Assembly (NCBI RefSeq): GCF_900110415.1
Contig: NZ_FODR01000006.1
Span: 186,001 to 250,000, forward strand
Source of the DNA: Mucilaginibacter sp. OK283
Lineage (GTDB): Bacteria; Bacteroidota; Bacteroidia; Sphingobacteriales; Sphingobacteriaceae
DNA length: 64,000 nucleotides
Reading direction: 5' to 3'
Part shown: piece by piece, positions 24,637-33,399 of the stretch
How the letters are laid out: every line of letters begins with the position of its first letter
Position numbering within the stretch: position 1 is the stretch's first letter
Notes under the pieces: generated by a model
Seen by the model: the letters and a program-made list of their open reading frames with translations, nothing else
Databases searched by the model: none
Told to the model about the DNA's origin: nothing
Made by a program: the position numbers and the translations under genes

Positions 24637-24664
24637 TTGAAATCACAAATATCCAATAGATTTG
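24637..24664 (+). promoter_or_regulatory. Promoter of the PEP-mutase-like gene
   Basis: TTG (24637-24639), a 17-base spacer and TAGATTTG (24657-24664) fit the Bacteroidota housekeeping promoter. The start codon at 24692 leaves a leader of about 20 bases. Confidence 0.65.
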
Positions 24665-24691
24665 TTTGTTATCCATCTAACCAATAATCTT

Positions 24692-25540
24692 ATGAGTACA
24701 TCTACAGCAAATTTATTTGAAGCCAGGGCCAATGAGTTTAAAATGCTGCATCAAAGGGCTGGTATTTTTGTAGTTCCTAATCCCTGGGATGCGGGGTCGG
24801 CAATGATTTTGGAATCGTTGGGGTTCAAGGCGCTTGCTACAACAAGCGCCGGGCTTGCCTTCTCTTTGGGTAAGCCTGATGGGCATGCTTCCATTACACG
24901 GGAGGAGACGTTGCAGAATGTGAAAAATATCATTGCGGCAACCAGTTTGCCGGTATCTGCCGACCTGGAAAATGGCTATGGTGACGACCCTATGGTTTGT
25001 GCTGAAACGATTAACCTTGCTGCAAATATCGGTTTAGCAGGAGGCTCTATTGAAGATGCCACCGGGAATCCGGCCGATCCCATTTACCCGTTTGAATTGG
25101 CTGTTGAACGGGTGAAGGCTGCCGTACAAGCTGCCGGTGATAGCCCGTATCCGTTTACATTAACTGCCAGGGCCGAAAATTTGATATATGGCAGGCCCGA
25201 TTTAAAAGATACCATTAAACGGCTTGTGGCCTTTGCCGATGCCGGAGCCGATGTGTTATTTGCACCCGGCCTTAAAACGCGCCAGGAAATTGAGGCAGTG
25301 GTTAAGGCTGTAGCGCCGCGCCCGGTTAATGTAGTTATGGGCCTTTCGGGCAGCGATTTTTCGTTGAATATGCTCGAAGATATTGGCGTGAAGCGTGTAA
25401 GTATTGGCTCATCGCTCATCCGGGCAGCTTACGGGGCGGTTTTTAGGGCGGCAGAAGAGATACTTCAAAACGGTACTTTTAGCTATGCAGACCATGCGAA
25501 GCCGTATGGTAATTTGAATAAGTTATTCGGAGGGCATTAA
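24692..25540 (+). CDS. Isocitrate lyase/PEP mutase family protein
   Basis: A 282-residue protein from ATG 24692; an upstream TTG frame overlaps the promoter and is rejected. The alpha/beta-barrel family is shown by FVVPNPWDAGSAMILESLGF, TTSAGLAFSLGKPDG, VSADLENGYGDDP (metal-binding acidic loop) and GGSIEDATG. It lacks the KKCGH signature of true isocitrate lyases, so it is closer to the oxaloacetate hydrolase/PEP phosphonomutase-like group of carboxyphosphonoenolpyruvate mutases. It probably cleaves or rearranges a 2-oxo acid or phosphonate. A perfect bidirectional terminator follows. Confidence 0.88.
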   Translation: MSTSTANLFEARANEFKMLHQRAGIFVVPNPWDAGSAMILESLGFKALATTSAGLAFSLGKPDGHASITREETLQNVKNIIAATSLPVSADLENGYGDDPMVCAETINLAANIGLAGGSIEDATGNPADPIYPFELAVERVKAAVQAAGDSPYPFTLTARAENLIYGRPDLKDTIKRLVAFADAGADVLFAPGLKTRQEIEAVVKAVAPRPVNVVMGLSGSDFSLNMLEDIGVKRVSIGSSLIRAAYGAVFRAAEEILQNGTFSYADHAKPYGNLNKLFGGH

Positions 25541-25550
25541 AAAATTCTAG

Positions 25551-25593
25551 TTTTACAACAAAACCCGGCTTACCGCCGGGTTTTGTTGTAAAA
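25551..25593. terminator. Bidirectional terminator, perfect 19-bp stem
   Basis: TTTTACAACAAAACCCGGC pairs exactly with its inverted copy at 25575-25593 across a 5-base loop. A-tract and T-tract flank both sides, so it can end both the PEP-mutase-like gene (+) and the aminotransferase gene (-). Confidence 0.85.
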
Positions 25594-25623
25594 CATTATC
25601 AAATAAATACTTACTGAAAATCA

Positions 25624-26850
25624 CTAATTTTTAACGGCAAGCTGCTCCGTCGCCACTACTTTTCCGGGATACACCTTCAAAGCCTCCTCCAAACAAATCA
25701 TGGCGCTTTTTAAGTCGTCGTTGTTAAGTACATAGGCCATGCGTACTTCATTTATCCCGGCGCCTGGGGTGCTGTAGAAACCCGTTGCGGGCGCCATCAT
25801 TACAGTTTGATTGTTGTAACTGAAGGTCTCCAGCATCCATTGGCAAAACTTATCGGCATTGTCAATAGGGAGCTGTGCCACTACATAAAAAGCGCCTCCG
25901 GGATTGGGGCAATAAACCCCATCTATGTTATTTAATGCGGTTACCAGGGTGTTTCGCCTGCTGGTATACTCTTTATTTACAGCTTCAAAATATTCATCGG
26001 GCGTATCAACGGCTGCCTCGCCGGCAATTTGTTCAACCATGCCTGCACTCAAACGGGCCTGGGCAAATTTTAACGCCGCTGTGCGTAATGCTACGTTTTT
26101 AGTGATCAGGCAGCCTAAACGGGCGCCGCATGCGCTGTAACGTTTGCTTACGGTATCCATAACCACCACGTTATCATCCAACCCTTCTAAATGCATGGGC
26201 GAAATAAATTTACGGCCATCGTAGCAAAACTCGCGGTAAGCCTCGTCTGAAAACAAGTACAGATCGTATTTTAAACACAATGCCCTTAAAGCCTCCAATT
26301 CTTCCTGCGAATACAGGTACCCTGTTGGATTGTTAGGATTGCAAATGATAATAGCCTTGGTTTTATCAGTAATCAGCTTTTCAAATTCGCTGATAGGGGG
26401 CAGGGCAAATCCGTTATCAATGTATGATAAGATAGGTTTTACAACAATATCACTCTGGCTGGCAAAACCATTGTAATTGGCATAAAAAGGTTCAGGAATT
26501 ATTACTTCATCACCTGAATCTAAACAGGCCATCATAGCTATGGTAATGGCTTCAGACCCGCCGGTGGTTACAATGATGTTATCCGGCGTAATATTGTAGC
26601 CTAATTTGTTATAGTACTGTGTAAGCTTTTTACGATAGCTCAAAGTACCCTCGGATGGGGTATAGGCCCAAACTTTAAAATCAATGTTTTTAATGGCATT
26701 TAACATGCCTTCAGGCGTTTGAATATCCGGTTGCCCAATATTTAAATGGTACACTTTTTTGCCGTCCAGCTTAGCCTGGTCAGCATAAGGTGTTAATTTA
26801 CGAATAGGAGATGCGGGCATTCGCTGCCCTTTCTGAGATATTTTTGGCAT
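25624..26850 (-). CDS. Class I/II aminotransferase (aspartate/aromatic type)
   Basis: A 408-residue PLP enzyme from ATG 26850. Motifs are complete: YHLNIGQPDIQTP, ICNPNNPTGYLY (cofactor-ring contact), the SDEAYREF loop, the PLP lysine in DTVSKRYSACGARLG, and the substrate arginine in NEVRMAYVLN. Family members transfer amino groups between 2-oxoglutarate and aspartate, aromatic or other amino acids. The aromatic cluster 10 kb away lacks an aminotransferase, so this enzyme could supply it, but specificity cannot be read. A TAATTTTG element ends 3 bases before the ATG, hinting at a very short leader. Confidence 0.9.
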   Translation of the reverse strand: MPKISQKGQRMPASPIRKLTPYADQAKLDGKKVYHLNIGQPDIQTPEGMLNAIKNIDFKVWAYTPSEGTLSYRKKLTQYYNKLGYNITPDNIIVTTGGSEAITIAMMACLDSGDEVIIPEPFYANYNGFASQSDIVVKPILSYIDNGFALPPISEFEKLITDKTKAIIICNPNNPTGYLYSQEELEALRALCLKYDLYLFSDEAYREFCYDGRKFISPMHLEGLDDNVVVMDTVSKRYSACGARLGCLITKNVALRTAALKFAQARLSAGMVEQIAGEAAVDTPDEYFEAVNKEYTSRRNTLVTALNNIDGVYCPNPGGAFYVVAQLPIDNADKFCQWMLETFSYNNQTVMMAPATGFYSTPGAGINEVRMAYVLNNDDLKSAMICLEEALKVYPGKVVATEQLAVKN

Positions 26851-26939
26851 GTGCAAAATTACAAAAAAATTATCCGGCTCTGAAAACAGTTGCCCTGGTT
26901 AAAATCCGGATTCATTATAATGATTGTCAAATGAATTTC

Positions 26940-26965
26940 AAAAAAAAACACCGCGTCGCGGTGTT
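26940..26965 (-). terminator. Terminator of the DUF1573 gene
   Basis: On the minus strand AACACCGCG pairs with CGCGGTGTT across one base and is followed by a run of T residues (A run at 26940-26948). A second hairpin, CCCTTCCGGGGAGGG, lies between it and the stop codon. Confidence 0.8.
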
Positions 26966-27011
26966 CAATATTTTATTTAAGCCTCCCTTCCGGGGAGGGT
27001 TTGGCTGGAGT

Positions 27012-27410
27012 TTATTTACTTGAGGCCGGTTTGGCAATAACTTCACCTATAATATTTAAATATTTTTCGGGTGTAACCGCGTTTGATTTAACCACGATAG
27101 TTTTGTTAAAAGGGGCAGCCACTGCAGCGTTATAAGTGATTTTAATTAAACCTTTATCACCGCTTTTTACAGGGGTTTTGGTATAATCTGCAATAGTGCA
27201 ACCGCAGGTTGGCCTTACTTCGGTAAGTATAAGTGGCTCTTTACCAATGTTTGTAAATTCAAAAACGGTAGTAACAGGTGTACCCTGGGGTACTTTCCCA
27301 AAGTCATGCTTCTCTTCGTTGAATTTAAACTCGGCCTTTTGGTTATCTTGTGCCGATGCAGTGAAGGCAAAACCCAAAACCACTGCGCAGATCATTAATA
27401 TCTTTTTCAT
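27012..27410 (-). CDS. DUF1573 family secreted protein
   Basis: A 132-residue exported protein with a signal peptide (MKKILMICAVVLGFAFTASA, then QDN). One immunoglobulin-like beta domain carries the DUF1573 signature: FGKVPQGTPVTTVFEFTNIG, then the cysteine pair in TCGCTIADYTK, then GLIKITYNA and NKTIVVKSN. Such proteins are abundant in Bacteroidota envelopes; their job is unclear. It has its own strong promoter and terminator, so it is a single-gene unit. Confidence 0.92.
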   Translation of the reverse strand: MKKILMICAVVLGFAFTASAQDNQKAEFKFNEEKHDFGKVPQGTPVTTVFEFTNIGKEPLILTEVRPTCGCTIADYTKTPVKSGDKGLIKITYNAAVAAPFNKTIVVKSNAVTPEKYLNIIGEVIAKPASSK

Positions 27411-27429
27411 ATACTATATTTGATTAATA

Positions 27430-27458
27430 CAAATATAAAAGGTTTAACGTAATAACAA
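27430..27458 (-). promoter_or_regulatory. Promoter of the DUF1573 gene
   Basis: On the minus strand TTG (27458-27456), an 18-base spacer and TATATTTG (27437-27430) match the Bacteroidota consensus exactly. The start codon is at 27410. Confidence 0.75.
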
Positions 27459-27546
27459 AACTATTAGCAATACTTCATGTTTTAAGTGTTACTATACCAA
27501 ATACAAAATAGAATTTTATAATTTTACCGTCTAAACGAAATTTTAT

Positions 27547-29979
27547 ATGCCTGGAACTGCAATTCGTGCCACCAGTAAATTTGATACCGCAGAGCTTAGT
27601 TTTGATGATTTTAAAAAGATCGTTATTGAAGATTATCGTATTGGTTATGAGAGCAGACAAGCCAGTATTATAGGCCGCAAAGAGGTATTAACGGGCAAGG
27701 CCAAGTTTGGTATTTTTGGCGATGGCAAAGAGGTTGCACAACTGGCTATGGCCAAAGCCTTCCGCGCCGGCGATTGGCGCGCAGGCTATTACCGCGACCA
27801 AACTTTTATGTTTGCCACGGGCATGAGCAACCTGAGGGAATTTTTTGCCCAGCTTTATGCCCATCCTGATGTAGAAAAAGATCCTGCTTCGGCTGGCCGG
27901 CAAATGAATTGCCACTATGCCACCCGTTTTATCAATGCCGATGGCAGTTGGATAAACCAGGCCGATACGATGAATTGCTCATCGGATATATCAACCACAG
28001 GCGGTCATATGCCACGTTTGCTGGGTTTGGCTTATGCTTCAAAACTATACCGGCAAAATAAAGAATTAGAATATCTTAAACAGTTTTCGGTTAATGGCAA
28101 CGAGGTTGCCTTTGGGAGTATTGGTAATGGTGCCACATCCGAAGGCGTTTTTTTTGAATGCTTCAACGCAGCGGGCGTGCTACAGGTGCCGATGGCCATA
28201 TCCATCTGGGACGATGCCTATGCTATTTCGGTGCCGGCTAAGCTCCAAACTACCAAAGAAGATATTTCTGAAATATTAAAAGGTTTTCAGCGCGAAAATG
28301 GCTCAAATGGTTTCGAGATTTTTAAAGTAAAAGGTTGGGATTATATAGCACTTTGCGAAACCTACGCCCGTGCCATTACTTTATGCCGCGAAGAACATGT
28401 TCCGGTACTGATCCACGTTACCGAGATGACACAGCCACAAGGCCATTCAACGTCGGGTTCACACGAACGATATAAATCAAAAGATCGCCTGACCTGGGAG
28501 GATGAGCACGATTGTTTGCTAAAAATGCGCCAATGGATGATAGCTTCGGCCATCTCAACCGAACAAGAGCTGGATGAATTAGAAGCAGAGGCCAAAAAAT
28601 ATGTACGCGACTGCCAGCGCGAAGCAGCAGGGGAGTTAGTAACCCTGATAAATGCCGAACTGGAAGAAGCGGCCAAAATGATTGAACAATTTGCCGAAGG
28701 TGTTTCTGTTAAACAACAATTGACAGAAATAGTAGCCGAATTGCATAAAAGTTATGACGCCGGCCGCAAAGAAATTGTCTCTGCTGTAAGGAAAACTTTG
28801 AGGGCTACCGCTAAGGAGGACTCGGCTGAAAGGCAAATACTCGTAAACTGGTTAAATACTGAAAAGGAAAAAAATAACGAAAGATACAACACAAAGTTAT
28901 TTTCAAATACACCACAATCACCTCTTTATGTGCCCGTTGTTCCTGCAACCTACAGTGATGATGCGCGCTCAATTGATGGCCGTGAAGTTTTAAACGCTTG
29001 TTTCGACGCCAATTTTGCAAGGGATAAAACCATTGTCGCATTCGGTGAAGACGTAGGCGCCATAGGAGATGTAAACCAGGGATTTGCCGGCCTGCAAAGC
29101 AAGTATGGCGATTTGCGGATAACTGATACCGGTATCCGTGAAACCTCCATTATTGGGCAGGGTATGGGGTTGGCTATGCGTGGCTTAAAGCCGATTGCCG
29201 AAATTCAATATCTTGATTACCTGATATATGCTATGACGGTTATCTGCGATGATATTGGTAGCCTGAGTTACCGTACTTTCGGCGGGCAAAAAGCGCCGTT
29301 AATTATACGCACCCGCGGGCACCGCCTGGAAGGTATCTGGCATTCGGGCTCACCATTAGGGATGATATTAGGCTCCATGCGCGGGTTTCATATCTGCGTG
29401 CCACGTAACATGACCCAGGCCGCAGGTATGTACAACACTTTGCTGCGCGGTGATGAACCAGCATTGGTTATCGAAAGCCTTAACGGCTATCGCCTGAAAG
29501 AAAAACTCCCTGCAAACGTTGGCGAGTTTACCGTTCCGCTGGGTAAGGCCGAGATTATGCGGGAGGGGGCCGATGTTACCGTGGTGTCATACGGCTCAAC
29601 GTTGCGTATCGTTTTAGAGGCTGCCGAAGAGTTGGAAAAAATGGGTATTAACATTGAAGTTATCGACCCGCAAACTTTATATCCTTTTGATAAAGAGAAC
29701 CTTTGTGGTGTTTCGTTGAAGAAAACAAATAAGCTGCTGGTTGTTGACGAGGATGTTCCGGGCGCAGCATCGGCCTATATTATTCAACAAATCGTTGAAG
29801 TCCAAAAAGGTTATTACTCGTTGGATAGCCAGCCGCGTACATTAACTGCGAAAGAGCACCGCCCGCCGTATGGTTCAGATGGCGATTACTTTAGCAAGCC
29901 ATCTCTTGATGATATTGTTGAGGCTGTTTATGCCATTGTAAGTGAAGCAAACCCAGGCAAATTTCCGCCGATCTTTTAA
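27547..29979 (+). CDS. 2-oxoacid (branched-chain type) dehydrogenase E1, alpha and beta subunits fused
   Basis: An 810-residue fusion common in Bacteroidota. Residues about 25-400 are the E1 alpha part (GDGKEVAQLAMAKAF, YYRDQTFMFATGM, thiamine-diphosphate loop GNGATSEGVFFECFNAAG). Residues about 480-810 are E1 beta (VAFGEDVGAIGDVNQGFAGL, IADALRG-like and FGGQKAPLIIRTRGHRLEGIWHSG). It decarboxylates a branched-chain 2-oxo acid and transfers the acyl group to lipoylated E2, feeding iso-fatty acid synthesis. No E2 or E3 gene is adjacent, as often with this fusion. A word-type inverted repeat follows the stop. Confidence 0.93.
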   Translation: MPGTAIRATSKFDTAELSFDDFKKIVIEDYRIGYESRQASIIGRKEVLTGKAKFGIFGDGKEVAQLAMAKAFRAGDWRAGYYRDQTFMFATGMSNLREFFAQLYAHPDVEKDPASAGRQMNCHYATRFINADGSWINQADTMNCSSDISTTGGHMPRLLGLAYASKLYRQNKELEYLKQFSVNGNEVAFGSIGNGATSEGVFFECFNAAGVLQVPMAISIWDDAYAISVPAKLQTTKEDISEILKGFQRENGSNGFEIFKVKGWDYIALCETYARAITLCREEHVPVLIHVTEMTQPQGHSTSGSHERYKSKDRLTWEDEHDCLLKMRQWMIASAISTEQELDELEAEAKKYVRDCQREAAGELVTLINAELEEAAKMIEQFAEGVSVKQQLTEIVAELHKSYDAGRKEIVSAVRKTLRATAKEDSAERQILVNWLNTEKEKNNERYNTKLFSNTPQSPLYVPVVPATYSDDARSIDGREVLNACFDANFARDKTIVAFGEDVGAIGDVNQGFAGLQSKYGDLRITDTGIRETSIIGQGMGLAMRGLKPIAEIQYLDYLIYAMTVICDDIGSLSYRTFGGQKAPLIIRTRGHRLEGIWHSGSPLGMILGSMRGFHICVPRNMTQAAGMYNTLLRGDEPALVIESLNGYRLKEKLPANVGEFTVPLGKAEIMREGADVTVVSYGSTLRIVLEAAEELEKMGINIEVIDPQTLYPFDKENLCGVSLKKTNKLLVVDEDVPGAASAYIIQQIVEVQKGYYSLDSQPRTLTAKEHRPPYGSDGDYFSKPSLDDIVEAVYAIVSEANPGKFPPIF

Positions 29980-29981
29980 GT

Positions 29982-30062
29982 ATCAAGTAGTTAGTATCAA
30001 GTATCAAGATTTTTTAAAAGACGCTATGATATTTACTTGATACTAACTACCTGATACTATGT
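29982..30062. repeat. Word-type hairpin between E1 and nitroreductase genes
   Basis: TATCAAGTAGTTAGTATCAA is followed about 50 bases later by CTTGATACTAACTACCTGAT, a near-perfect inverted copy. The unit TATCAAGTA is also repeated directly within the left arm. It fills the whole gap and can fold into a long stem. Confidence 0.65.
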
Positions 30063-30077
30063 ACTAAATTTAAAACC

Positions 30078-30659
30078 ATGGATTCTAATTCTTTTGCTGC
30101 CGTTGCCAGCGTTATAAAAACTCGTCGTTCGGTTAAGCCAAATATGATGAACGGGCACAAGGCCCCAAATGGTCATGTTGCTGCCCTGCTTGAACTTGCT
30201 GATTGGGCGCCAACACACGGTTTTACCGAGCCGTGGCGCTTTATTGTATATGAAGATCCTACTAAGTTTTGCCAAATTCATGCTGACGTTTATAAGCAAG
30301 GAGTAAACGCCGAAGAATATAACGAAACAGTTTACAATAACCTGCAACATCAGGGCGATAAAGCTTCCCATGTTATTATCGCTATTATGGAGAGGGGTAA
30401 CCTGCTAAAAATACCAGCTTTTGAGGAGGTGGCTGCAGTTTCCAGCGCTATTCAAAACATCCTGCTTGGCGCTACAGCCTTAAGTATGGCTTCATTCTGG
30501 AGTACAGGTGGTGCAATATTAAAACCGGGTTTTAAAGAATTTTTACAGTTGCGTGAAGAGGATCAGGTAATGGGCGTATTGTACCTCGGTTATGCCGATC
30601 AAAATCCCGAAGGAAAAAGAACCGTTCCCCTCGAAAATAAAGTTAAATGGATTAAATAA
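30078..30659 (+). CDS. Nitroreductase family protein
   Basis: A 193-residue FMN-dependent oxidoreductase. FMN contacts are seen in IKTRRSVKPNMMNG, LLELADWAPTHGFTEPWRF and AAVSSAIQNILLGATALSMASFWSTGG, with the C-terminal MGVLYLGYADQNPEGKRT. Such homodimeric enzymes reduce nitro groups, quinones or enones with NAD(P)H. It is YdjA-like in length. The substrate is unknown. It begins 18 bases after a hairpin, so read-through from the E1 gene is uncertain. Confidence 0.9.
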   Translation: MDSNSFAAVASVIKTRRSVKPNMMNGHKAPNGHVAALLELADWAPTHGFTEPWRFIVYEDPTKFCQIHADVYKQGVNAEEYNETVYNNLQHQGDKASHVIIAIMERGNLLKIPAFEEVAAVSSAIQNILLGATALSMASFWSTGGAILKPGFKEFLQLREEDQVMGVLYLGYADQNPEGKRTVPLENKVKWIK

Positions 30660-30880
30660 ATAATCCTAACCTTTCCATTATTTCCACCGTATAAACTTGT
30701 ATTAAAGTTTCTTTTATTGAAATAAAATTTCACAATAACTAAAAATATGTTAAAAATGATTTTTTAATTAGATTGAAATTTATACATTTGTAATTGTCCG
30801 GTTCCTAATACCGGTCAATTTATCAATTCTAAGCCTTCACTAATTTAACTTATTGATTAAAAATTAAACTCAACACAAGT

Positions 30881-31666
30881 ATGAGGAAATGTTTTTGGGG
30901 CTTAATATTGGCGATTTTTTTATTTTCTGCAACGGTTATTAGCTGGAGATCGCCAAATGCTAACAAATCAAACGGAGGGGTAAATTCTGGTCTTGCTGCC
31001 AAGGAGTTATTTAATCAGTACGTCAATAGCCTTTATGTGGCTACAGGGTTGCAAGGATCGGGGTTGGCTTTTGATGTATTTGAAAAAGCCTTTACCGGTT
31101 ATACCAATCTGAAATTATCACATAAAATACCAGAAAATAGCGCGGTGTTAACCATAGTCGATTTCAGTAAATCAAGTCGCGAAAAACGCATGTGGATTGT
31201 CAATTTATTTAGTAAACAACTGTTGTTAAATACCTGGGTAGCCCATGGGTCTGGAAGCGGAATGGAAATGGCCGAGCACTTTTCTGATCGTAACGATTCG
31301 CACCAAAGCAGTTTAGGTTTTTATCTTACCGATAATGTTTACATAGGCAAACATGGCCGGTCGTTGCATTTGGATGGATTGGATTCTGGTTTTAATGCCA
31401 GTGCCCGTTTTCGTGATATTGTTGTTCATGCAGCAAAATACGTAGGCCAAAGTGCTATTGACCAGCAGGGACGTTTAGGCCGTAGTTTCGGCTGCCCGGC
31501 TGTAGCACCCAACGTCGTTAATTTTGTGATCGACAACATCCAGGGTAAATCAGTGCTTTTTATCAATGGTAATGATGATACCTACACTTCAAAATATCTT
31601 GATGAAACAGCACTTTTAAACCAGGTAGCGGCCGATTCTACATCTTTTGATATAGCAAAGCTATAA
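30881..31666 (+). CDS. Murein L,D-transpeptidase catalytic domain protein (YkuD_2, PF13645 type)
   Basis: A 261-residue exported protein with a signal anchor (MRKCFWGLILAIFLFSATVI). The catalytic region carries LTIVDFSKSSREKRMWIVNL, WVAHGSGSG, FRDIVVHAAKYV and GRLGRSFGCPAV, the His and Cys set of the YkuD_2 branch. Such proteins cross-link or trim periplasmic peptidoglycan; this branch is poorly studied. The gene converges with a second, unrelated-branch L,D-transpeptidase and shares its terminator. The 220-base upstream gap is AT-rich, with a TACATTTG element at 30783-30790. Confidence 0.88.
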   Translation: MRKCFWGLILAIFLFSATVISWRSPNANKSNGGVNSGLAAKELFNQYVNSLYVATGLQGSGLAFDVFEKAFTGYTNLKLSHKIPENSAVLTIVDFSKSSREKRMWIVNLFSKQLLLNTWVAHGSGSGMEMAEHFSDRNDSHQSSLGFYLTDNVYIGKHGRSLHLDGLDSGFNASARFRDIVVHAAKYVGQSAIDQQGRLGRSFGCPAVAPNVVNFVIDNIQGKSVLFINGNDDTYTSKYLDETALLNQVAADSTSFDIAKL

Positions 31667-31693
31667 AATATAGCCTATCCAATTATAAATCTG

Positions 31694-31725
31694 AATGCCC
31701 GGCCTAACCAAGCCGGGCATTTTTT
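31694..31725. terminator. Shared terminator of the two L,D-transpeptidase genes
   Basis: AATGCCCGGC and GCCGGGCATT pair across 8 bases and are followed by a T run on the plus strand. The stop of the minus-strand gene lies at the edge (31726), so in that direction the hairpin directly follows the stop codon. Confidence 0.85.
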
Positions 31726-33267
31726 TTATTTGCTCAGAAATTTTTTCAGGTGAGCATATAGCACAATGTCCAGTCCATATACATCTTGCCTAAATTGTAA
31801 TGTGCCAGTTTCGTCAGCCCAACAGGTAACGTACGTGATATAAATAGGTGTTTTTTTAGGCAGCGCTATGCTGGTAGGGTCTGGATTGTCAGAAGCCATG
31901 TCTTTTGCAATGGTATCAAATTCTTCGCCCTCTCCAAAAAGGTTTTTTGCCAGCGCCTGTGGATCTCCAAGGCGCACACAACCATGGCTCACGGCCCGCA
32001 TGGCTTTTCCGAATGCAGATTTTGCCGGGGTATCATGCAGGTAAACACTGCTTTTGTTTTTAAACAGGAATTTTATCTTTCCTAAAGAGTTATCCTCCCC
32101 GGGCCGCTGTTTAAAATCATAGTCCAGGTTGTCTTTGGTAACAGTACTCCAGTCAACATCTTCGGGGTTATCAATCAGGTTTCCGTCTTTGTAAACATCA
32201 ATATTTTTGTTGGATAGGTAATACCTGTCTTTGGCGGCCTCTATTATAATTTCTTTGGTGGCTATGCTTCGTGGTATGTTCCATACGGGGTTTACATCAA
32301 CGCTATGAATTAAGCTGCTCAACTGCGGCGTTTCACGCGCGAATGGTTTATCAATTGCACAAGTATCATCATATTTAATCAGGCTGTTTTGCGCACTCAT
32401 ATTTCGGCCCTGGCCAACACAAACTTTCATATTTAATACAGATTTGCCATTTTCAAAAACATCAAGCCTGTAATCCGGGATATTTACATATACATATTTG
32501 GGCTCATAAGGCTTGTTTCGCCAGCGCAAACGTTCCATATTAACCAACAGATACCGTTGGGCTTCTTCTTTTGATAAGCCATCAAACGTATCACCGTGCA
32601 GGTATGCATTTTGCAAGGCAATATACTGTGGGTCTTTAGGTTGGATGCTATCCAGGTACGCCCTTGTATCTGTGGCCATAAGCACAGCTTTCATCGATGT
32701 ACTGTCTGGCCGTTTGGTTACGGTAAAATACCTCGAATAGATTTTTTTGGGATTAAGTAAGCCAAACTGCATGGCACTGGCATATTTTGTTAATGAACTG
32801 GTTGCCAGTAATTCCAATTTTGCCAGATCAGCATAAGCTTCATCTGTAGTTTTGATGCTGTTTACATCATGAAACTTAGCAATCATAGCTTTTAGTTTCG
32901 TGGTGCTAAATAGTTTTGGATCGATGCCATGGTCGGTTGCTTTGTCGTAAAAATCAGGTATGGCATCCAGGTCGCCGTTGGCAAGGTGGTCCATTACAAA
33001 TACCGGCAGGTAATTATTTGCTTTGTAAAAGGCTTCAACCACAGGTTCGTTGGATAGTTTTAATTTTTCATTCTCCAGCTCTTTTTTAAACGCAACGACA
33101 TATGCATCGTCATCAAAATCTTTGAAGACTTTGTTTTTAGTTATTTTGAAAAGATTATTGGCTATTTTGTCATGCTTTTCTTTGCAGCTTTGAAAAGTTA
33201 ATAATAAAGCAAATGACGAAATAAGGATAAGGGAAATCGAAAGTTTATTTTTCGTGACGGGAGGCAT
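31726..33267 (-). CDS. L,D-transpeptidase, YcbB/LdtD-like
   Basis: A 513-residue lipoprotein-like exported enzyme: the N-terminus SLILISSFALLLTFQSCKEK ends in a lipobox cysteine. It has a long N-terminal scaffold with a peptidoglycan-binding-like part, then the YkuD catalytic domain (YVNIPDYRLDVFENGK, VYLHDTPAKSAFGKAMRAVSHGCVRLGDP; catalytic Cys in SHGCVR). LdtD-type enzymes form 3-3 cross-links in peptidoglycan. The length fits the YcbB class. No operon partner. Confidence 0.93.
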   Translation of the reverse strand: MPPVTKNKLSISLILISSFALLLTFQSCKEKHDKIANNLFKITKNKVFKDFDDDAYVVAFKKELENEKLKLSNEPVVEAFYKANNYLPVFVMDHLANGDLDAIPDFYDKATDHGIDPKLFSTTKLKAMIAKFHDVNSIKTTDEAYADLAKLELLATSSLTKYASAMQFGLLNPKKIYSRYFTVTKRPDSTSMKAVLMATDTRAYLDSIQPKDPQYIALQNAYLHGDTFDGLSKEEAQRYLLVNMERLRWRNKPYEPKYVYVNIPDYRLDVFENGKSVLNMKVCVGQGRNMSAQNSLIKYDDTCAIDKPFARETPQLSSLIHSVDVNPVWNIPRSIATKEIIIEAAKDRYYLSNKNIDVYKDGNLIDNPEDVDWSTVTKDNLDYDFKQRPGEDNSLGKIKFLFKNKSSVYLHDTPAKSAFGKAMRAVSHGCVRLGDPQALAKNLFGEGEEFDTIAKDMASDNPDPTSIALPKKTPIYITYVTCWADETGTLQFRQDVYGLDIVLYAHLKKFLSK

Positions 33268-33399
33268 ATCTATAAAAATCTGTTAAATATAGCTTATTAA
33301 TAGCAATAGCCATACCACAAAGGCTGCAAGTTTTTAATTAAATTTGAAATCAGACAATTTATCAGGAATATTTGACTAATCGCCTCAATAGGCCGCTTA

